From Clostridium sp. MSJ-8 (GTDB taxonomy: Bacteria > Bacillota > Clostridia > Clostridiales > Clostridiaceae): a stretch of DNA of 64,000 bases. Positions 10,104 through 19,116 of this stretch are shown one piece after another. The stretch is taken from the NCBI RefSeq assembly GCF_018918325.1, contig NZ_JAHLQH010000041.1:62001-126000 (forward strand). Reading direction: 5' to 3'. A program made the translations under genes and the position numbers. Positions within the stretch are counted from its first letter, which is position 1. Each line of letters starts with the position of its first letter. Below the pieces are notes generated by a model, which saw nothing but the letters and a program-made list of their open reading frames with translations, did no database searches and was not told the origin of the DNA.

Positions 10104-10409
10104 ATGGATACTCAATTAAAAAAAGGTGTATTAGAACTTTGTGTATTATCTGTTTTATCAAAAAAAGATTGTTATGGATATGAATTAGTAAGTGAAATAT
10201 CTAAGAATATATCAATCTCTGATGGAACCATATATCCTATACTACGAAGATTGTCTTCTGAAGGATACTTCTCAACATATCTTCGTGAATCCCAAGAAGG
10301 TCCTCCTAGAAAATATTACAGTTTAACTGATAATGGTTTTAGGCGGAAAATTGAACTTGAAAAAGATTGGCATCATTTTGTAGATGCCGTAAACCAAATT
10401 TTATCTTAG
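10104..10409 (+). CDS. PadR family transcriptional regulator
   Basis: A 101-residue PadR winged-helix repressor: [23 protein letters not shown], then [18 protein letters not shown] (recognition helix) and [13 protein letters not shown] (wing). PadR proteins of this short class repress their own operon and respond to envelope or small-molecule stress. AAGGAG lies 10 bases before the ATG. The stop is 16 bases before the DUF1700 gene, and this PadR/DUF1700/DUF4097 order is a common Firmicute cassette, so autoregulation is inferred. It may also be under the nearby DnaA boxes. Confidence 0.93.
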   Translation: MDTQLKKGVLELCVLSVLSKKDCYGYELVSEISKNISISDGTIYPILRRLSSEGYFSTYLRESQEGPPRKYYSLTDNGFRRKIELEKDWHHFVDAVNQILS

Positions 10410-10425
10410 GAGGTAAATTATAATA

Positions 10426-11115
10426 ATGACTAAGTACGAATTTCTTAGAATTATCGAAGAAGGTCTAGAAGACTTTCCAACTAGTGAACGAAATGATATT
10501 TTATACGATTATGAAGAACACTTTACTTATGGTAGAGCTGACGGAAAAACAGATGAAGAGATAATAGCTGAATTAGGAGACCCTTATGAAATAGTTAATC
10601 AATATAGAAATGGTTATCTAAAACCTGTATCCGAAGATAACAATAATTCAGAAAAAGATTCCTCTACTAATTCATCACAATTTAACACAGAAGATACTAG
10701 CAATACTTCTTCTTATGATACTACAAAAAATAATTATACTAAACCAGAACCTGATATAAAATCTTCAAATGCTAGTATAATATTAAAGATAATAATAGTT
10801 TCCGCATTAATCATATTTTGTGGTCCTTTACTTTTGGGAATACTTAGTGCTATCTTTGGCATAGGTGTTACAGCAATAGTAGTTCCCATATCTTTATGTA
10901 TTGCTTTAATTGCAGTAACATTATCAGGCTACGGTATATTGGTTCCAGGTATATCCATTCCAAAATATCTTACTGACTTACCAATTGCATCAAAGATTCT
11001 TGCACTTATTGGAACAATTGCACTTTCAATATTTTGTATTATTGTTATTATATATATAATCAAAGCAATTATTCTATTAATTAGAAGTTTTATAAATTGG
11101 ATCAGGAATAACTAA
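10426..11115 (+). CDS. DUF1700 (HAAS domain) membrane protein
   Basis: A 229-residue protein with an N-terminal HAAS-type domain (about 1-65; EFLRIIEEGLEDFPTSER and GDPYEIVNQY are typical), a Ser/Asn/Thr-rich linker (about 70-115) and three strongly hydrophobic helices between about 118 and 225. HAAS domains accompany PadR regulators and DUF4097 proteins and are thought to take part in membrane-associated signalling; the biochemical role is unknown. AGGAGG lies 12 bases before the ATG. It is followed after 13 bases by the DUF4097 start, so the three genes form one operon. Confidence 0.88.
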   Translation: MTKYEFLRIIEEGLEDFPTSERNDILYDYEEHFTYGRADGKTDEEIIAELGDPYEIVNQYRNGYLKPVSEDNNNSEKDSSTNSSQFNTEDTSNTSSYDTTKNNYTKPEPDIKSSNASIILKIIIVSALIIFCGPLLLGILSAIFGIGVTAIVVPISLCIALIAVTLSGYGILVPGISIPKYLTDLPIASKILALIGTIALSIFCIIVIIYIIKAIILLIRSFINWIRNN

Positions 11116-11128
11116 GGAGGTGTTTATT

Positions 11129-12061
11129 TTGAAAAAGAAATTTATTTCTACTAAAGTTATAATAACAGCAATTGTTTCACTTATAGTATGTATTGGTTGC
11201 TTTTTAACTGCTATAATTATTATTTTTAATAGTAACTGTACACTTGCTAAAGAATTAAAAAATCATAATTTTTCCATACTTGATGATTTTGAATTTAACG
11301 GTAGGTTTACTAGTAAATTTAATGACACTAGAAGTATTACCATAGATGACAATATTGAAAAAATAAACATTAACTCAACTGCTGCTGATATTGAAGTAGA
11401 GTTCACTAATTCTATTGCAACTGAAATAAAAATGACCATAGAGGGCACTTTTTCAGATACCAAGTCCTTTGAAGATATCATTGGTGATTTTGGATATTCT
11501 AACAACATTGCCACTATATCAACTAAAGAAAATTCATTATCATTTGGAACATTTAAATTAAAATTATTTATTCCAAGTCAATATAAAAATAATATAAACA
11601 TTAATACAGTAAGTGGTGATATCGATTGTTCTAATGCAATTACATTAAGTTCATTTAATATAGAAGCCACAAGTGGTGATATCGAAATAAATAATTTAAA
11701 TACTCAAAACACATCAATTTCTACAATAAGTGGAGATATAGATATAGAGAACTTTAAGACTAAGCAATCTAATATAAACACTACAAGTGGTGATATATAT
11801 GCAGAAACTTCTGAACTTGGAATTAGTAAAATAAAGACTACTTCAGGTGATATAGATATTGAAATGACTAGATTAGATAAATCAATGGACATAAACAGTA
11901 CCTCTGGAGATGTTTATCTAACTGTGCCTTCTAAAGAAAATTTTGATGTCAATTTTTCTTCACTAAGTGGTGATTTATATGATGATTCTTCTCATAAATC
12001 TGGTGAAAAAATTATAAATGTAATTACCAAAAGTGGTGATTTAGATATAAGCGATAATTAA
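11129..12061 (+). CDS. DUF4097 beta-strand repeat surface protein
   Basis: A 310-residue membrane-anchored protein: one N-terminal helix (about 8-33) then an extracytoplasmic region ending in eight repeats of about 17-20 residues, each with an (S/T)xSGD(I/V/L) core (TVSGDIDC, ATSGDIEI, TISGDIDI, TTSGDIYA, TTSGDIDI, STSGDVYL, SLSGDLYD, TKSGDLDI). These are the beta-helix-type repeats of DUF4097 (putative adhesin). The start is taken as TTG at 11129, eight bases after AAGGAGG; the earlier GTG at 11120 overlaps that site. The repeats are visible at DNA level too (AGTGGTGATAT). Confidence 0.88.
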   Translation: MKKKFISTKVIITAIVSLIVCIGCFLTAIIIIFNSNCTLAKELKNHNFSILDDFEFNGRFTSKFNDTRSITIDDNIEKININSTAADIEVEFTNSIATEIKMTIEGTFSDTKSFEDIIGDFGYSNNIATISTKENSLSFGTFKLKLFIPSQYKNNININTVSGDIDCSNAITLSSFNIEATSGDIEINNLNTQNTSISTISGDIDIENFKTKQSNINTTSGDIYAETSELGISKIKTTSGDIDIEMTRLDKSMDINSTSGDVYLTVPSKENFDVNFSSLSGDLYDDSSHKSGEKIINVITKSGDLDISDN

Positions 12062-12068
12062 AAATTTT

Positions 12069-12104
12069 CCCCACCTAGCAAAATATAATTTTTGTTAGGT
12101 GGGG
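12069..12104. terminator. Bidirectional terminator between DUF4097 gene and ribH
   Basis: CCCCACCTA (12069-12077) pairs with TAGGTGGGG (12096-12104), extended by an AAAA/TTTT inner pair. It sits between two convergent operons and has T-rich flanks on both sides. Confidence 0.9.
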
Positions 12105-12116
12105 AGTTTATATTTT

Positions 12117-12578
12117 CTATAAATCCTTCATTAAATTAATCATCTCAATAGCAGATACTGCTACATCAAAGCCTTTATTTCCAGCCTTTGTTCCTGCTCT
12201 CTCAATTGCTTGTTCTATATTATCAGTAGTTAATACACCAAACATTACTGGTTTATTAGTTTCTAATGATACTGCTGCAATTCCCTTTGACACTTCTGCA
12301 CATACATAATCATAATGTGATGTTGATCCTTTTATAACAGCTCCTAAACATATTACTGCATCATATTCATCTTTTTGTGCTAATTTCTTTGCTAGTAGTG
12401 GAATTTCATAAGCACCAGGAACCCATGCTAATGTTATATCATCAGTATCTACACCATGTCTTACTAACGCATCTTCTGCTCCACCTATAAGCTTTGATAC
12501 TATAAATTCATTAAACCTAGATGCTACTATTGCTACCTTTATACCTTGTCCTACTAAATTTCCTTCTAATAATTTCAT
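12117..12578 (-). CDS. ribH: 6,7-dimethyl-8-ribityllumazine synthase
   Basis: A 153-residue lumazine synthase, last gene of the riboflavin operon. It condenses the RibA-branch ribitylamino-uracil with the butanone-phosphate made by RibB. Visible motifs are [34 protein letters not shown] (active-site His) and [23 protein letters not shown]. Length is standard for the icosahedral enzyme. It begins 14 bases after ribBA, with an AGGAG site. Confidence 0.97.
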   Translation of the reverse strand: MKLLEGNLVGQGIKVAIVASRFNEFIVSKLIGGAEDALVRHGVDTDDITLAWVPGAYEIPLLAKKLAQKDEYDAVICLGAVIKGSTSHYDYVCAEVSKGIAAVSLETNKPVMFGVLTTDNIEQAIERAGTKAGNKGFDVAVSAIEMINLMKDL

Positions 12579-12592
12579 TTCTATACTCCTCC

Positions 12593-13783
12593 TTATAGCA
12601 TATGTGCCATTTTCTCTTTTTTTGTTTGTAAATAGAATTTATCTATTTCATTTGCTTCTATAATTATTGGAACTCTCTCAACCACATCTATTCCATATTG
12701 ATTAAGTCCAGTAATCTTCTCTGGATTATTAGTCATAAGCTTAACTTTATTTATACCTAATTGCTTTAATATCTGTGCACTAACATCATATTTTCTCATA
12801 TCAGCTGGGAAACCTAATTTTAAGTTTGCCTCTACAGTATCATATCCTTCATCTTGTAATGTATAAGCTTTCAATTTATTAAGTAATCCTATCCCTCTAC
12901 CTTCTTGTCTCATATATAAAAGTGCGCCTTTACCTTCTTTTTCAATTCTTCTTAATGCATTTTGTAATTGCTCACCACAATCACATCTCTTAGACCCTAA
13001 TACATCTCCTGTAAAACATTCTGAATGAATTCTAACAAGAGTAGGTTCACCTTCTTTAAATTCTCCCTTTGATAAAACTATATTTTCTTCTCCTGTATAT
13101 TTATTAACAAATGCAGATACTGTAAACTCTCCATATTTAGTTGGTAAATTAGCTGATATAACTTTCTCTACTAATTCTTCTTTTTTACTTTTATATTCAA
13201 TTATTGCTTCTACAGATATTATCTTCAAATTATATTCTTCTGCCATCTTCAACAAATCAGAAGTTCTTGCCATATGTCCATCATCTTTCATAACTTCACA
13301 TATAACAGAAGCCCCCTTAAGTCCTGCTAGCTTTGCCAAATCTACTGATGCCTCTGTGTGTCCTCTTCTTTCAAATACTCCTGCTGGCTTTGGAATAAGT
13401 GGAAATACGTGACCAGGTCTTCTAAAATCACTTCCTGTAACATCTTCACTTACTAATTTCTGAATAGTTAATGCTCGCTCATAAGCTGATATTCCAGTAT
13501 CTGTATCTTTATAATCAACTGATACTGTAAATGCAGTTTCATGATTATCAGTATTTTTTGTTACCATTTCATTTATATCTAGCTTCTCTAATAACTCCCT
13601 CTCCATAGGTGTACATATTAATCCTCTCCCCATTTTTGCCATAAAATTAATATGCTCCCCAGTTACCTTCTCTGCTGCAACTACTAGATCACCTTCATTT
13701 TCTCTATCCTCATCATCTACCACTATTATCATATTGCCATTTCTTATCTCTTCAATTGCTTCTTCTACTGTACTAAACTTCAT
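12593..13783 (-). CDS. ribBA: Bifunctional 3,4-dihydroxy-2-butanone-4-phosphate synthase / GTP cyclohydrolase II
   Basis: A 396-residue fusion. Residues 1-200 are RibB, with [12 protein letters not shown] and the RRPGHVFPL and [11 protein letters not shown] segments. Residues 205-396 are RibA, with the zinc ligands in [18 protein letters not shown], the catalytic [13 protein letters not shown] and the C-terminal MTNNPEKI. The two reactions feed the two branches of riboflavin synthesis from ribulose 5-phosphate and GTP. This fused arrangement is usual in Firmicutes. It lies 12 bases after the riboflavin synthase gene in the FMN-riboswitch operon. Confidence 0.97.
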   Translation of the reverse strand: MKFSTVEEAIEEIRNGNMIIVVDDEDRENEGDLVVAAEKVTGEHINFMAKMGRGLICTPMERELLEKLDINEMVTKNTDNHETAFTVSVDYKDTDTGISAYERALTIQKLVSEDVTGSDFRRPGHVFPLIPKPAGVFERRGHTEASVDLAKLAGLKGASVICEVMKDDGHMARTSDLLKMAEEYNLKIISVEAIIEYKSKKEELVEKVISANLPTKYGEFTVSAFVNKYTGEENIVLSKGEFKEGEPTLVRIHSECFTGDVLGSKRCDCGEQLQNALRRIEKEGKGALLYMRQEGRGIGLLNKLKAYTLQDEGYDTVEANLKLGFPADMRKYDVSAQILKQLGINKVKLMTNNPEKITGLNQYGIDVVERVPIIIEANEIDKFYLQTKKEKMAHML

Positions 13784-13795
13784 ATTTTTTCCTCC

Positions 13796-14443
13796 TTACA
13801 TAAAGCCGTTTCTCATCAAAAAATCTTCTGTTATATTACTCTTCTCTTCTTTATTCTTAAAACCTAATAACTTTTCTACATACTTACCTACAATGTCATT
13901 TTCAATATTGAATTCATAACCTATGTCTCTTGACAATATAGTTGTTTCTTTCGAGGTATGAGGTATTATAGAAACTTTAAATTTATCTTTATCCACTTCT
14001 GCCACTGTAAGACTTACTCCATCTATTGTTATAGATCCTTTTTCAACTATATACTTAGCTATATTATTAGATACTTGTATGGTCAACCACGTTGATATAT
14101 TTTCTTTTTCTACATTAATTAATTTACCTAATCCATCAACATGTCCACTAACTATATGTCCACCTAATCTATCACTTAAACATAATGCTCTTTCTAGATT
14201 AACCTTGCTATTTCTTTTTAATAAACTTAAATTTGTTCTTCTATATGTTTCTCCCATAACATCTGCTACAAATGAATCTTTATTTAATTTACATACTGTT
14301 AGACATACTCCATTTACTGCAATACTATCTCCAAGCCTTGTATTTTCCAACACTTTAGTAGCTCTTATCTCTATAGATAAATTCTCATGTCCAGGGATTA
14401 TATTTTTAATTTCACCTATTTCTTCTATTATTCCTGTAAACAT
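13796..14443 (-). CDS. ribE: Riboflavin synthase (alpha subunit)
   Basis: A 215-residue riboflavin synthase that dismutates two lumazine molecules to riboflavin. It is an internal duplication: each half contains a GVCLTV or GVSLTV element (about residues 45 and 144) and G-HxVSGHVDG or its partner, and it begins MFTGIIEEIG, as in the family. The ATG at 14443 overlaps the ribD stop by one base (TAATG), which suggests translational coupling. Confidence 0.96.
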   Translation of the reverse strand: MFTGIIEEIGEIKNIIPGHENLSIEIRATKVLENTRLGDSIAVNGVCLTVCKLNKDSFVADVMGETYRRTNLSLLKRNSKVNLERALCLSDRLGGHIVSGHVDGLGKLINVEKENISTWLTIQVSNNIAKYIVEKGSITIDGVSLTVAEVDKDKFKVSIIPHTSKETTILSRDIGYEFNIENDIVGKYVEKLLGFKNKEEKSNITEDFLMRNGFM

Positions 14444-15528
14444 TACTTAACATACCCCTCTACTACGATATCACTACCAATAGTACTAATATCTATATTT
14501 TCTATATTAAAAGATTCTATCATCTCTGATACACCTCTTCCTCCAACAGCCCCTTTTGCATTATTCCCACCTAATATCTTTGGAGCAATATATATTCTAA
14601 CCTTATCTACAATTCCCTCTTGTAAGCAAGAAAAGTTAATTTCACTTCCACCTTCTAGAAGTATACTATCTATTTTCTTTTCTCCTAACTTATCTATAAG
14701 ACTAGTTATATCTACTCTTCCATCTTTTTCTTTAGCAACAATCACTTCTACATTTCTTTCTTCAAGCAATTTGATTTTATCTTTATCCGCTTTATGGGTA
14801 GTAGCAACTATAGTTGATATATTATTTGATGTATTAACTATCTTAGAATCTAGTGGAATTCTAAGATTCGAATCAACTATTATCCTTATTGGATCATTTC
14901 CACCTTCAATTCTGCAATTAAGCATAGGATTGTCTTTTATAACAGTATTTATTCCTACCATTATTGCTGATAAATTATTTCTTAACTTATGCACATCCTT
15001 TCTAGACTCTTCACAACTTATCCACTTAGATTTACCTGTAGCTGTTGATATCTTGCCATCTAGAGACATAGCATATTTCATAAGTACAAAAGGTCTAGAA
15101 GTTTCTATGTACTTCATAAATATTTCATTTATCTTCCTACATTCTTCTTCTAAGACTCCTACCACTACCTCTATTCCTGCATCCTTTAGTATATTTACCC
15201 CTTTACCTGCAACTAAGGGATTAGGATCTAAAACTCCTATAACAACCTTTTTGATGCCTTCTTCCACTATTCGTTTAGCACAAGGAGGTGTCTTACCATA
15301 ATGTGCACAAGGCTCTAAGGTTACATACATAGTAGCTCCTCTTACATCTTCAGTAGCATTTTCAACGGCATTTACTTCTGCATGATTATCACCATATTTC
15401 TTGTGATATCCTTCTCCTATGATCTTGTCCTCCTTCACTATAATAGCTCCAACCATAGGATTAGGAGCTACCTTGCCTCTACCTAATGCAGCCAACTCTA
15501 AAGCTCTCTTCATATAGATTTTGTCCAT
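14443..15528 (-). CDS. ribD: Bifunctional diaminohydroxyphosphoribosylaminopyrimidine deaminase / uracil reductase
   Basis: A 361-residue RibD, first gene of the operon. The N-terminal deaminase has the zinc motif HAEVNAVENA with PCAHYGKTPPCAKRI; the C-terminal reductase (about 150-361) has FVLMKYAMSLDGKI and LLEGGSEINFS near the end. It carries out steps two and three from GTP in riboflavin synthesis. The ATG at 15528 follows AGGAAGTG by eight bases. The gene is preceded by a 450-base leader with the FMN riboswitch and two terminators. Confidence 0.97.
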   Translation of the reverse strand: MDKIYMKRALELAALGRGKVAPNPMVGAIIVKEDKIIGEGYHKKYGDNHAEVNAVENATEDVRGATMYVTLEPCAHYGKTPPCAKRIVEEGIKKVVIGVLDPNPLVAGKGVNILKDAGIEVVVGVLEEECRKINEIFMKYIETSRPFVLMKYAMSLDGKISTATGKSKWISCEESRKDVHKLRNNLSAIMVGINTVIKDNPMLNCRIEGGNDPIRIIVDSNLRIPLDSKIVNTSNNISTIVATTHKADKDKIKLLEERNVEVIVAKEKDGRVDITSLIDKLGEKKIDSILLEGGSEINFSCLQEGIVDKVRIYIAPKILGGNNAKGAVGGRGVSEMIESFNIENIDISTIGSDIVVEGYVK

Positions 15529-15640
15529 ATTCTTATCACTTCCTATAAAAGTTTATTATAAGTTATTCATATCTTCATCTATATATAGTTAACATTTATG
15601 CTTATATGATATTTTGCCATAGGCTTGAATTTCCTATAAA

Positions 15641-15670
15641 CAAAAAAGCCTTGAATTAACTTCAAGGCTT
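15641..15670 (-). terminator. Second intrinsic terminator in the rib leader
   Basis: On the minus strand AAGCCTTGAA pairs perfectly with TTCAAGGCTT (arms 15661-15670 and 15646-15655) and a run of six T follows. It lies between the riboswitch-linked terminator and ribD, about 115 bases before the start codon. Confidence 0.85.
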
Positions 15671-15700
15671 CTAAATATAAAATATACAATTATTATGAAG

Positions 15701-15732
15701 AAAAAAACTCTGAAATCCTAAGATTCCAGAGT
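15701..15732 (-). terminator. Riboswitch-proximal intrinsic terminator
   Basis: Arms 15722-15732 and 15707-15717 form an 11-bp stem with one G-U pair and a 4-base loop, followed on the minus strand by seven T (15701-15707). It is the first terminator downstream of the FMN aptamer and the likely expression platform. Confidence 0.85.
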
Positions 15733-15787
15733 GCATTATCAACATAATCTAAATATATACAAATCATATATATAAATTCTATATCTA

Positions 15788-15897
15788 ATCTTCTTCCATC
15801 CAGACTCTACTGTCGGCCTCGGAATCTCACCGAATCATGCTCATAAGAGCTCGCGGGCTATAACCGCCGGTTGGGAATTACACCACACCCTGAAGAT
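15788..15897 (-). ncRNA. FMN riboswitch (RFN element)
   Basis: On the minus strand the aptamer contains the conserved blocks AGGGTGTGGTGTAATTCC, CAACCGGCGGTTATAGCC, CGCGAGC, GATTCGGTGAGATTCCG, AGGCCGACAGTAGAGTCTGG and ATGGAAGAAGAT, in the order of the class FMN aptamer. FMN binding should favour the downstream terminators and shut off ribD-ribE-ribBA-ribH. The 456-base gap 15529-15984 is fully accounted for by this element, two terminators and a short untranslated stretch. Confidence 0.97.
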
Positions 15898-15984
15898 ATT
15901 ATTAACTTTACTACATAGTACTATATATAACTTTTTATGTCAACAAATATTTTCTCAATAATGCTATAAAATTATACATAATAT

Positions 15985-17355
15985 TTATCCTTTTATTCTT
16001 TTGATTAAATCCTCTAATTCAGAATTTGTAATAGCATGTTGACGTCCATTATCATATTCATTATCTATCCACTTCTTAATTTCTAATACAATCTCAGATT
16101 CTTTACTAACTTTTTCATCGGGATACCTCTTATTGTACCAATAAACTATACCCGCAATTCCTGATGATTGATTTATAGCTACACCAACTTCTCTATTGAG
16201 AATTTTTTTAGTATCAAAAATATTATAAATTTCCTCATCTTTATTTAATCCATCAGCATGAATTCCTGCTTTAGTTACATTAAAATTCTCGCCAACAAAA
16301 GGTGTCATAGGTGGAATATCATATTTTAATTCCTTAGTATAATAATCTGCTATATCAGTTATTACTTGAGGATTCATTCCATTGAAGGTACCTCTTAATG
16401 ATGCATATTCCATAACCATTGCTTCTGTTGGTATATTACCAGTTCTCTCTCCTATTCCAAGTAATGAACAATTTACTGCTGAAGCTCCATACATCCATGC
16501 TGTTATTCCATTAATAACAGCTCTATAGAAATCATTATGTCCATGCCATTCTAACCACTCAGAAGGAACATTCGAGAAATTTTTCAATCCATAAACAATA
16601 CCTGGTACACTTCTTGGTAATGTCACTCCTGGCATAGATGCCCCTATTCCTAACGTATCACATATTCTTATCTTAACTGGTAATTTTGCTTCTTTGGACA
16701 TATTCATAAATTCATTAACTAAAGGAACAACAAAACCGTAAAAGTCAGCTCTAGTTATATCCTCTAAATGACATCTAGGAATAATTCCTTCATTTAATGC
16801 ATCCCTAACAATCTCTACATATTTATTAAATGCCTCTTCACGAGTTAATTTCATTTTATTATATATATGATAATCAGAACAGCTAATTAATATACCTGTT
16901 TCCTTTATTTCCAAAGATTTTACAACATTAAAATCTTTCTTATTAGCTCTTATCCATGTAGTTATTTCAGGAAATTCAAACCCTAATTCTCTACATTTAT
17001 ATATTGCTTCTACATCCTTCTTACTGTATGCAAAGAATTCAGATTGTCTAATAACTCCATTTTTACCCCCAAGCTCATTTATCATTTTAAATAAGTCTAC
17101 TATCTGTTTAACTGAATAAGGTTCTCTAGATTGTTGTCCATCTCTAAATGTTGTATCTGTAATATATATTTCCTTAGGCATTGATGGCATTGTATATCTA
17201 TGATTAAAAGCTGTTAATGGCACCATATCATAGCTAAATATTTCTCTATATAAATTAGGTTTGTCTCTATTTTGTAAATTGTAACAATGCGGTTCCTCTT
17301 CTAAGAAATTACGTTCTTTGTTAAAAATGATTTTATTATTGTTGATTTGTGTCAT
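15985..17355 (-). CDS. DRE-TIM metallolyase / acyl-CoA-dependent synthase (isopropylmalate/homocitrate/Re-citrate synthase-like)
   Basis: A 456-residue HMGL-like TIM-barrel enzyme. TDTTFRDGQQSRE (about residue 67) is the DRE-type metal/carboxylate motif, EWHGHNDFYRA is the HxH metal site region, and LLGIGERTGN is a further family signature. There is no C-terminal LeuA allosteric domain of normal size and no leu genes nearby, so leucine synthesis is unlikely. Clostridial relatives include homocitrate-synthase-like enzymes shown to act as Re-citrate synthase; that substrate is possible here but cannot be told from the sequence. GGGGTG precedes the ATG. The neighbour upstream is an aminotransferase with its own terminator. 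Confidence 0.75.
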   Translation of the reverse strand: MTQINNNKIIFNKERNFLEEEPHCYNLQNRDKPNLYREIFSYDMVPLTAFNHRYTMPSMPKEIYITDTTFRDGQQSREPYSVKQIVDLFKMINELGGKNGVIRQSEFFAYSKKDVEAIYKCRELGFEFPEITTWIRANKKDFNVVKSLEIKETGILISCSDYHIYNKMKLTREEAFNKYVEIVRDALNEGIIPRCHLEDITRADFYGFVVPLVNEFMNMSKEAKLPVKIRICDTLGIGASMPGVTLPRSVPGIVYGLKNFSNVPSEWLEWHGHNDFYRAVINGITAWMYGASAVNCSLLGIGERTGNIPTEAMVMEYASLRGTFNGMNPQVITDIADYYTKELKYDIPPMTPFVGENFNVTKAGIHADGLNKDEEIYNIFDTKKILNREVGVAINQSSGIAGIVYWYNKRYPDEKVSKESEIVLEIKKWIDNEYDNGRQHAITNSELEDLIKRIKG

Positions 17356-17482
17356 TATTTCACCCCATTATCTTATAGTTAGTTTAAAGTATTGCATTTA
17401 TATATAATATCAATAAATGTGAATTAAATCAAATATATTCCAAAATATATAGTGTATTCTTATTGCTCGTAATTTAAAAAAT

Positions 17483-17515
17483 CCGTAAAATTATTCTCAA
17501 AGAATAATTTTACGG
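17483..17515 (-). terminator. Terminator of the aminotransferase gene
   Basis: A perfect 15-bp stem (17483-17497 with 17501-17515, CCGTAAAATTATTCT and its complement) with a 3-base loop is followed on the minus strand by ATTTTTT. It lies 22 bases after the aminotransferase stop. Confidence 0.9.
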
Positions 17516-17537
17516 AAATACAAAATAACTTTATTTA

Positions 17538-18890
17538 TTAAGAACATTTCTTAATTGCATTTTCTAATATATCTAATCCTGCTTCTAATTGAGCATCAGT
17601 CATTACAAGTGGTGCCAAAAATCTAATTACTTGTCCATGACTACCTGAATTTTCAACCATTAATCCATGTTGTGCACATTCTTGAATTAACTTAGCAACT
17701 AATTCTCCATTAGGTTCTTTAGTCTTTTTATCTTTTACGAATTCAAGACCTATCATACCACCTAATCCTCTAGCATCGCCTACTACTTCATACTTATCTA
17801 CCCATTCTTTATATCTCTTCATAACTTTTTCTCCTATTTCTAGAGAACGATCTGCTAATTTATCTCTTTCCATAATTTCTATTGTCTTAAGAGCTGAAGC
17901 ACAAGCTAATGGATTACCACAATAAGTTCCACCAATAGTTCCTGGATAAACAGCTTCCATTATTTCTTCTCTTGCAATTATTGCACTTAATGGAAGTCCT
18001 GCTGCTATTGATTTAGCTGTTGTAAGTATATCTGGTTCAACACCATTTTCCTTCCAATATTCACTTGCAAACATTCTACCTGTTCTACAGAAACCACTTT
18101 GAACTTCATCTGCTATAAGCATAATTCCATTATCATCACATATTTTTCTTACAGCCTTTACCCATTCTATTGGTGCTGGAATGAATCCACCTTCACCTTG
18201 CAATGGTTCAACAACTATTGCAGCTATATATTCAGCCGGAGAACATTCATCAAATACCTTGTATATTGAATCAACATAATATTGTATTGCTTCTTCATCT
18301 GTCATTCCTGCTGGTTTTCTATATAAATATGGATATTCAGCTCTATATACACCTTCTGGGAATGGTCCAAGACCCTTTGCATAAACCTTCTTTGCAGTCA
18401 TTGCCATAGTTAAATTAGTTCTACCATGAAATGCTCCTGAAAAACATATTATATTAGGTCTTTTAGTAAATGCCTTTGCCAACTTTACACCATTTTCATC
18501 TGCTTCAGCACCACTATTTGCAAAATATGTCTTTTTAACTTTACCCTTTACTGGTACTATTTGATTTAATTTTTCTGCTAGTTTAACATATCCCTCATGA
18601 GTTACTATATTAAACATTCCATGAAAATACTTTTCACTTTGTTTCTTAACTTCTTCTATTATTTCTGGATGACTAAATCCTACATTTAAAACACCTACTC
18701 CACCGATCCAATCTAAAAATGTATTGCCATCAACATCTTCAATCATCGCCCCTTCTCCACGTTCTATAACTACAGGATAAACACATTTTATTGCTGAAGG
18801 AACTGCTTTTTCTCTTCTCTCTATTATTGCCTTTGCCTTTGGTCCTGGAACTGTTTCTGTAATAATTTTTGGTAATGCTTCTCTTAACAT
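17538..18890 (-). CDS. Class III aminotransferase (4-aminobutyrate / acetylornithine-type)
   Basis: A 450-residue PLP-dependent class III aminotransferase. It has NSGAEADENGVKLAK, FSGAFHGRTN, the LIADEVQSGFCRTG aspartate loop and the Schiff-base lysine in TTAKSIAAGLPLSA, followed by GTIGGTYCGNPLACAS. The overall start (GPKAKAIIERREKAVPSA) and length fit GabT-like omega-amino-acid aminotransferases, though the substrate is uncertain. GGGGGT lies just before the ATG. The leader contains a hairpin with U-tract, and a PucR-type activator is encoded divergently, which suggests amine- or amino-acid-induced control. Confidence 0.88.
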   Translation of the reverse strand: MLREALPKIITETVPGPKAKAIIERREKAVPSAIKCVYPVVIERGEGAMIEDVDGNTFLDWIGGVGVLNVGFSHPEIIEEVKKQSEKYFHGMFNIVTHEGYVKLAEKLNQIVPVKGKVKKTYFANSGAEADENGVKLAKAFTKRPNIICFSGAFHGRTNLTMAMTAKKVYAKGLGPFPEGVYRAEYPYLYRKPAGMTDEEAIQYYVDSIYKVFDECSPAEYIAAIVVEPLQGEGGFIPAPIEWVKAVRKICDDNGIMLIADEVQSGFCRTGRMFASEYWKENGVEPDILTTAKSIAAGLPLSAIIAREEIMEAVYPGTIGGTYCGNPLACASALKTIEIMERDKLADRSLEIGEKVMKRYKEWVDKYEVVGDARGLGGMIGLEFVKDKKTKEPNGELVAKLIQECAQHGLMVENSGSHGQVIRFLAPLVMTDAQLEAGLDILENAIKKCS

Positions 18891-18940
18891 AATTACTACC
18901 CCCTAAATATATATTAATAATACAATTTTCAAAAAATAAA

Positions 18941-18982
18941 AGATGACAAAGAGACCCTATATCCTTGACCTCATTGTCATCT
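18941..18982 (-). terminator. Terminator-like hairpin in the aminotransferase leader
   Basis: Arms AGATGACAAAGAG (18941-18953) and CTCATTGTCATCT (18970-18982) form a 13-bp stem with one mismatch. On the minus strand a T-rich run (CTTTTATTTTTTG) follows, 50 bases before the aminotransferase start. It is between that gene and the divergent PucR gene, so it looks like a leader attenuator. Confidence 0.6.
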
Positions 18983-19116
18983 ACTTTTCTTTTATTTATT
19001 GATTATAATATAGCACAACCATACTATGTTCTCAACGTTGTCTAGCATAAATTTTTCTTTATTTTTTGTGCTTAATGCACAAAAATATTATATAATATTA
19101 TAAACGAGGTGATAAT

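Noticed and set aside
14387-15301. 304-aa plus-strand reading frame opposite ribD
   Set aside because: Lies fully antisense to a conserved ribD with strong motifs; the sequence is a Ser/Ile/Leu-rich shadow with no ribosome site. Similar shadows (e.g. 50251-50892 opposite the HAD gene) were left out.
15985-17355. 2-isopropylmalate synthase for leucine synthesis
   Set aside because: No leuB/C/D neighbours and no full C-terminal regulatory domain; a DRE-TIM synthase of unsettled specificity is the safer call.
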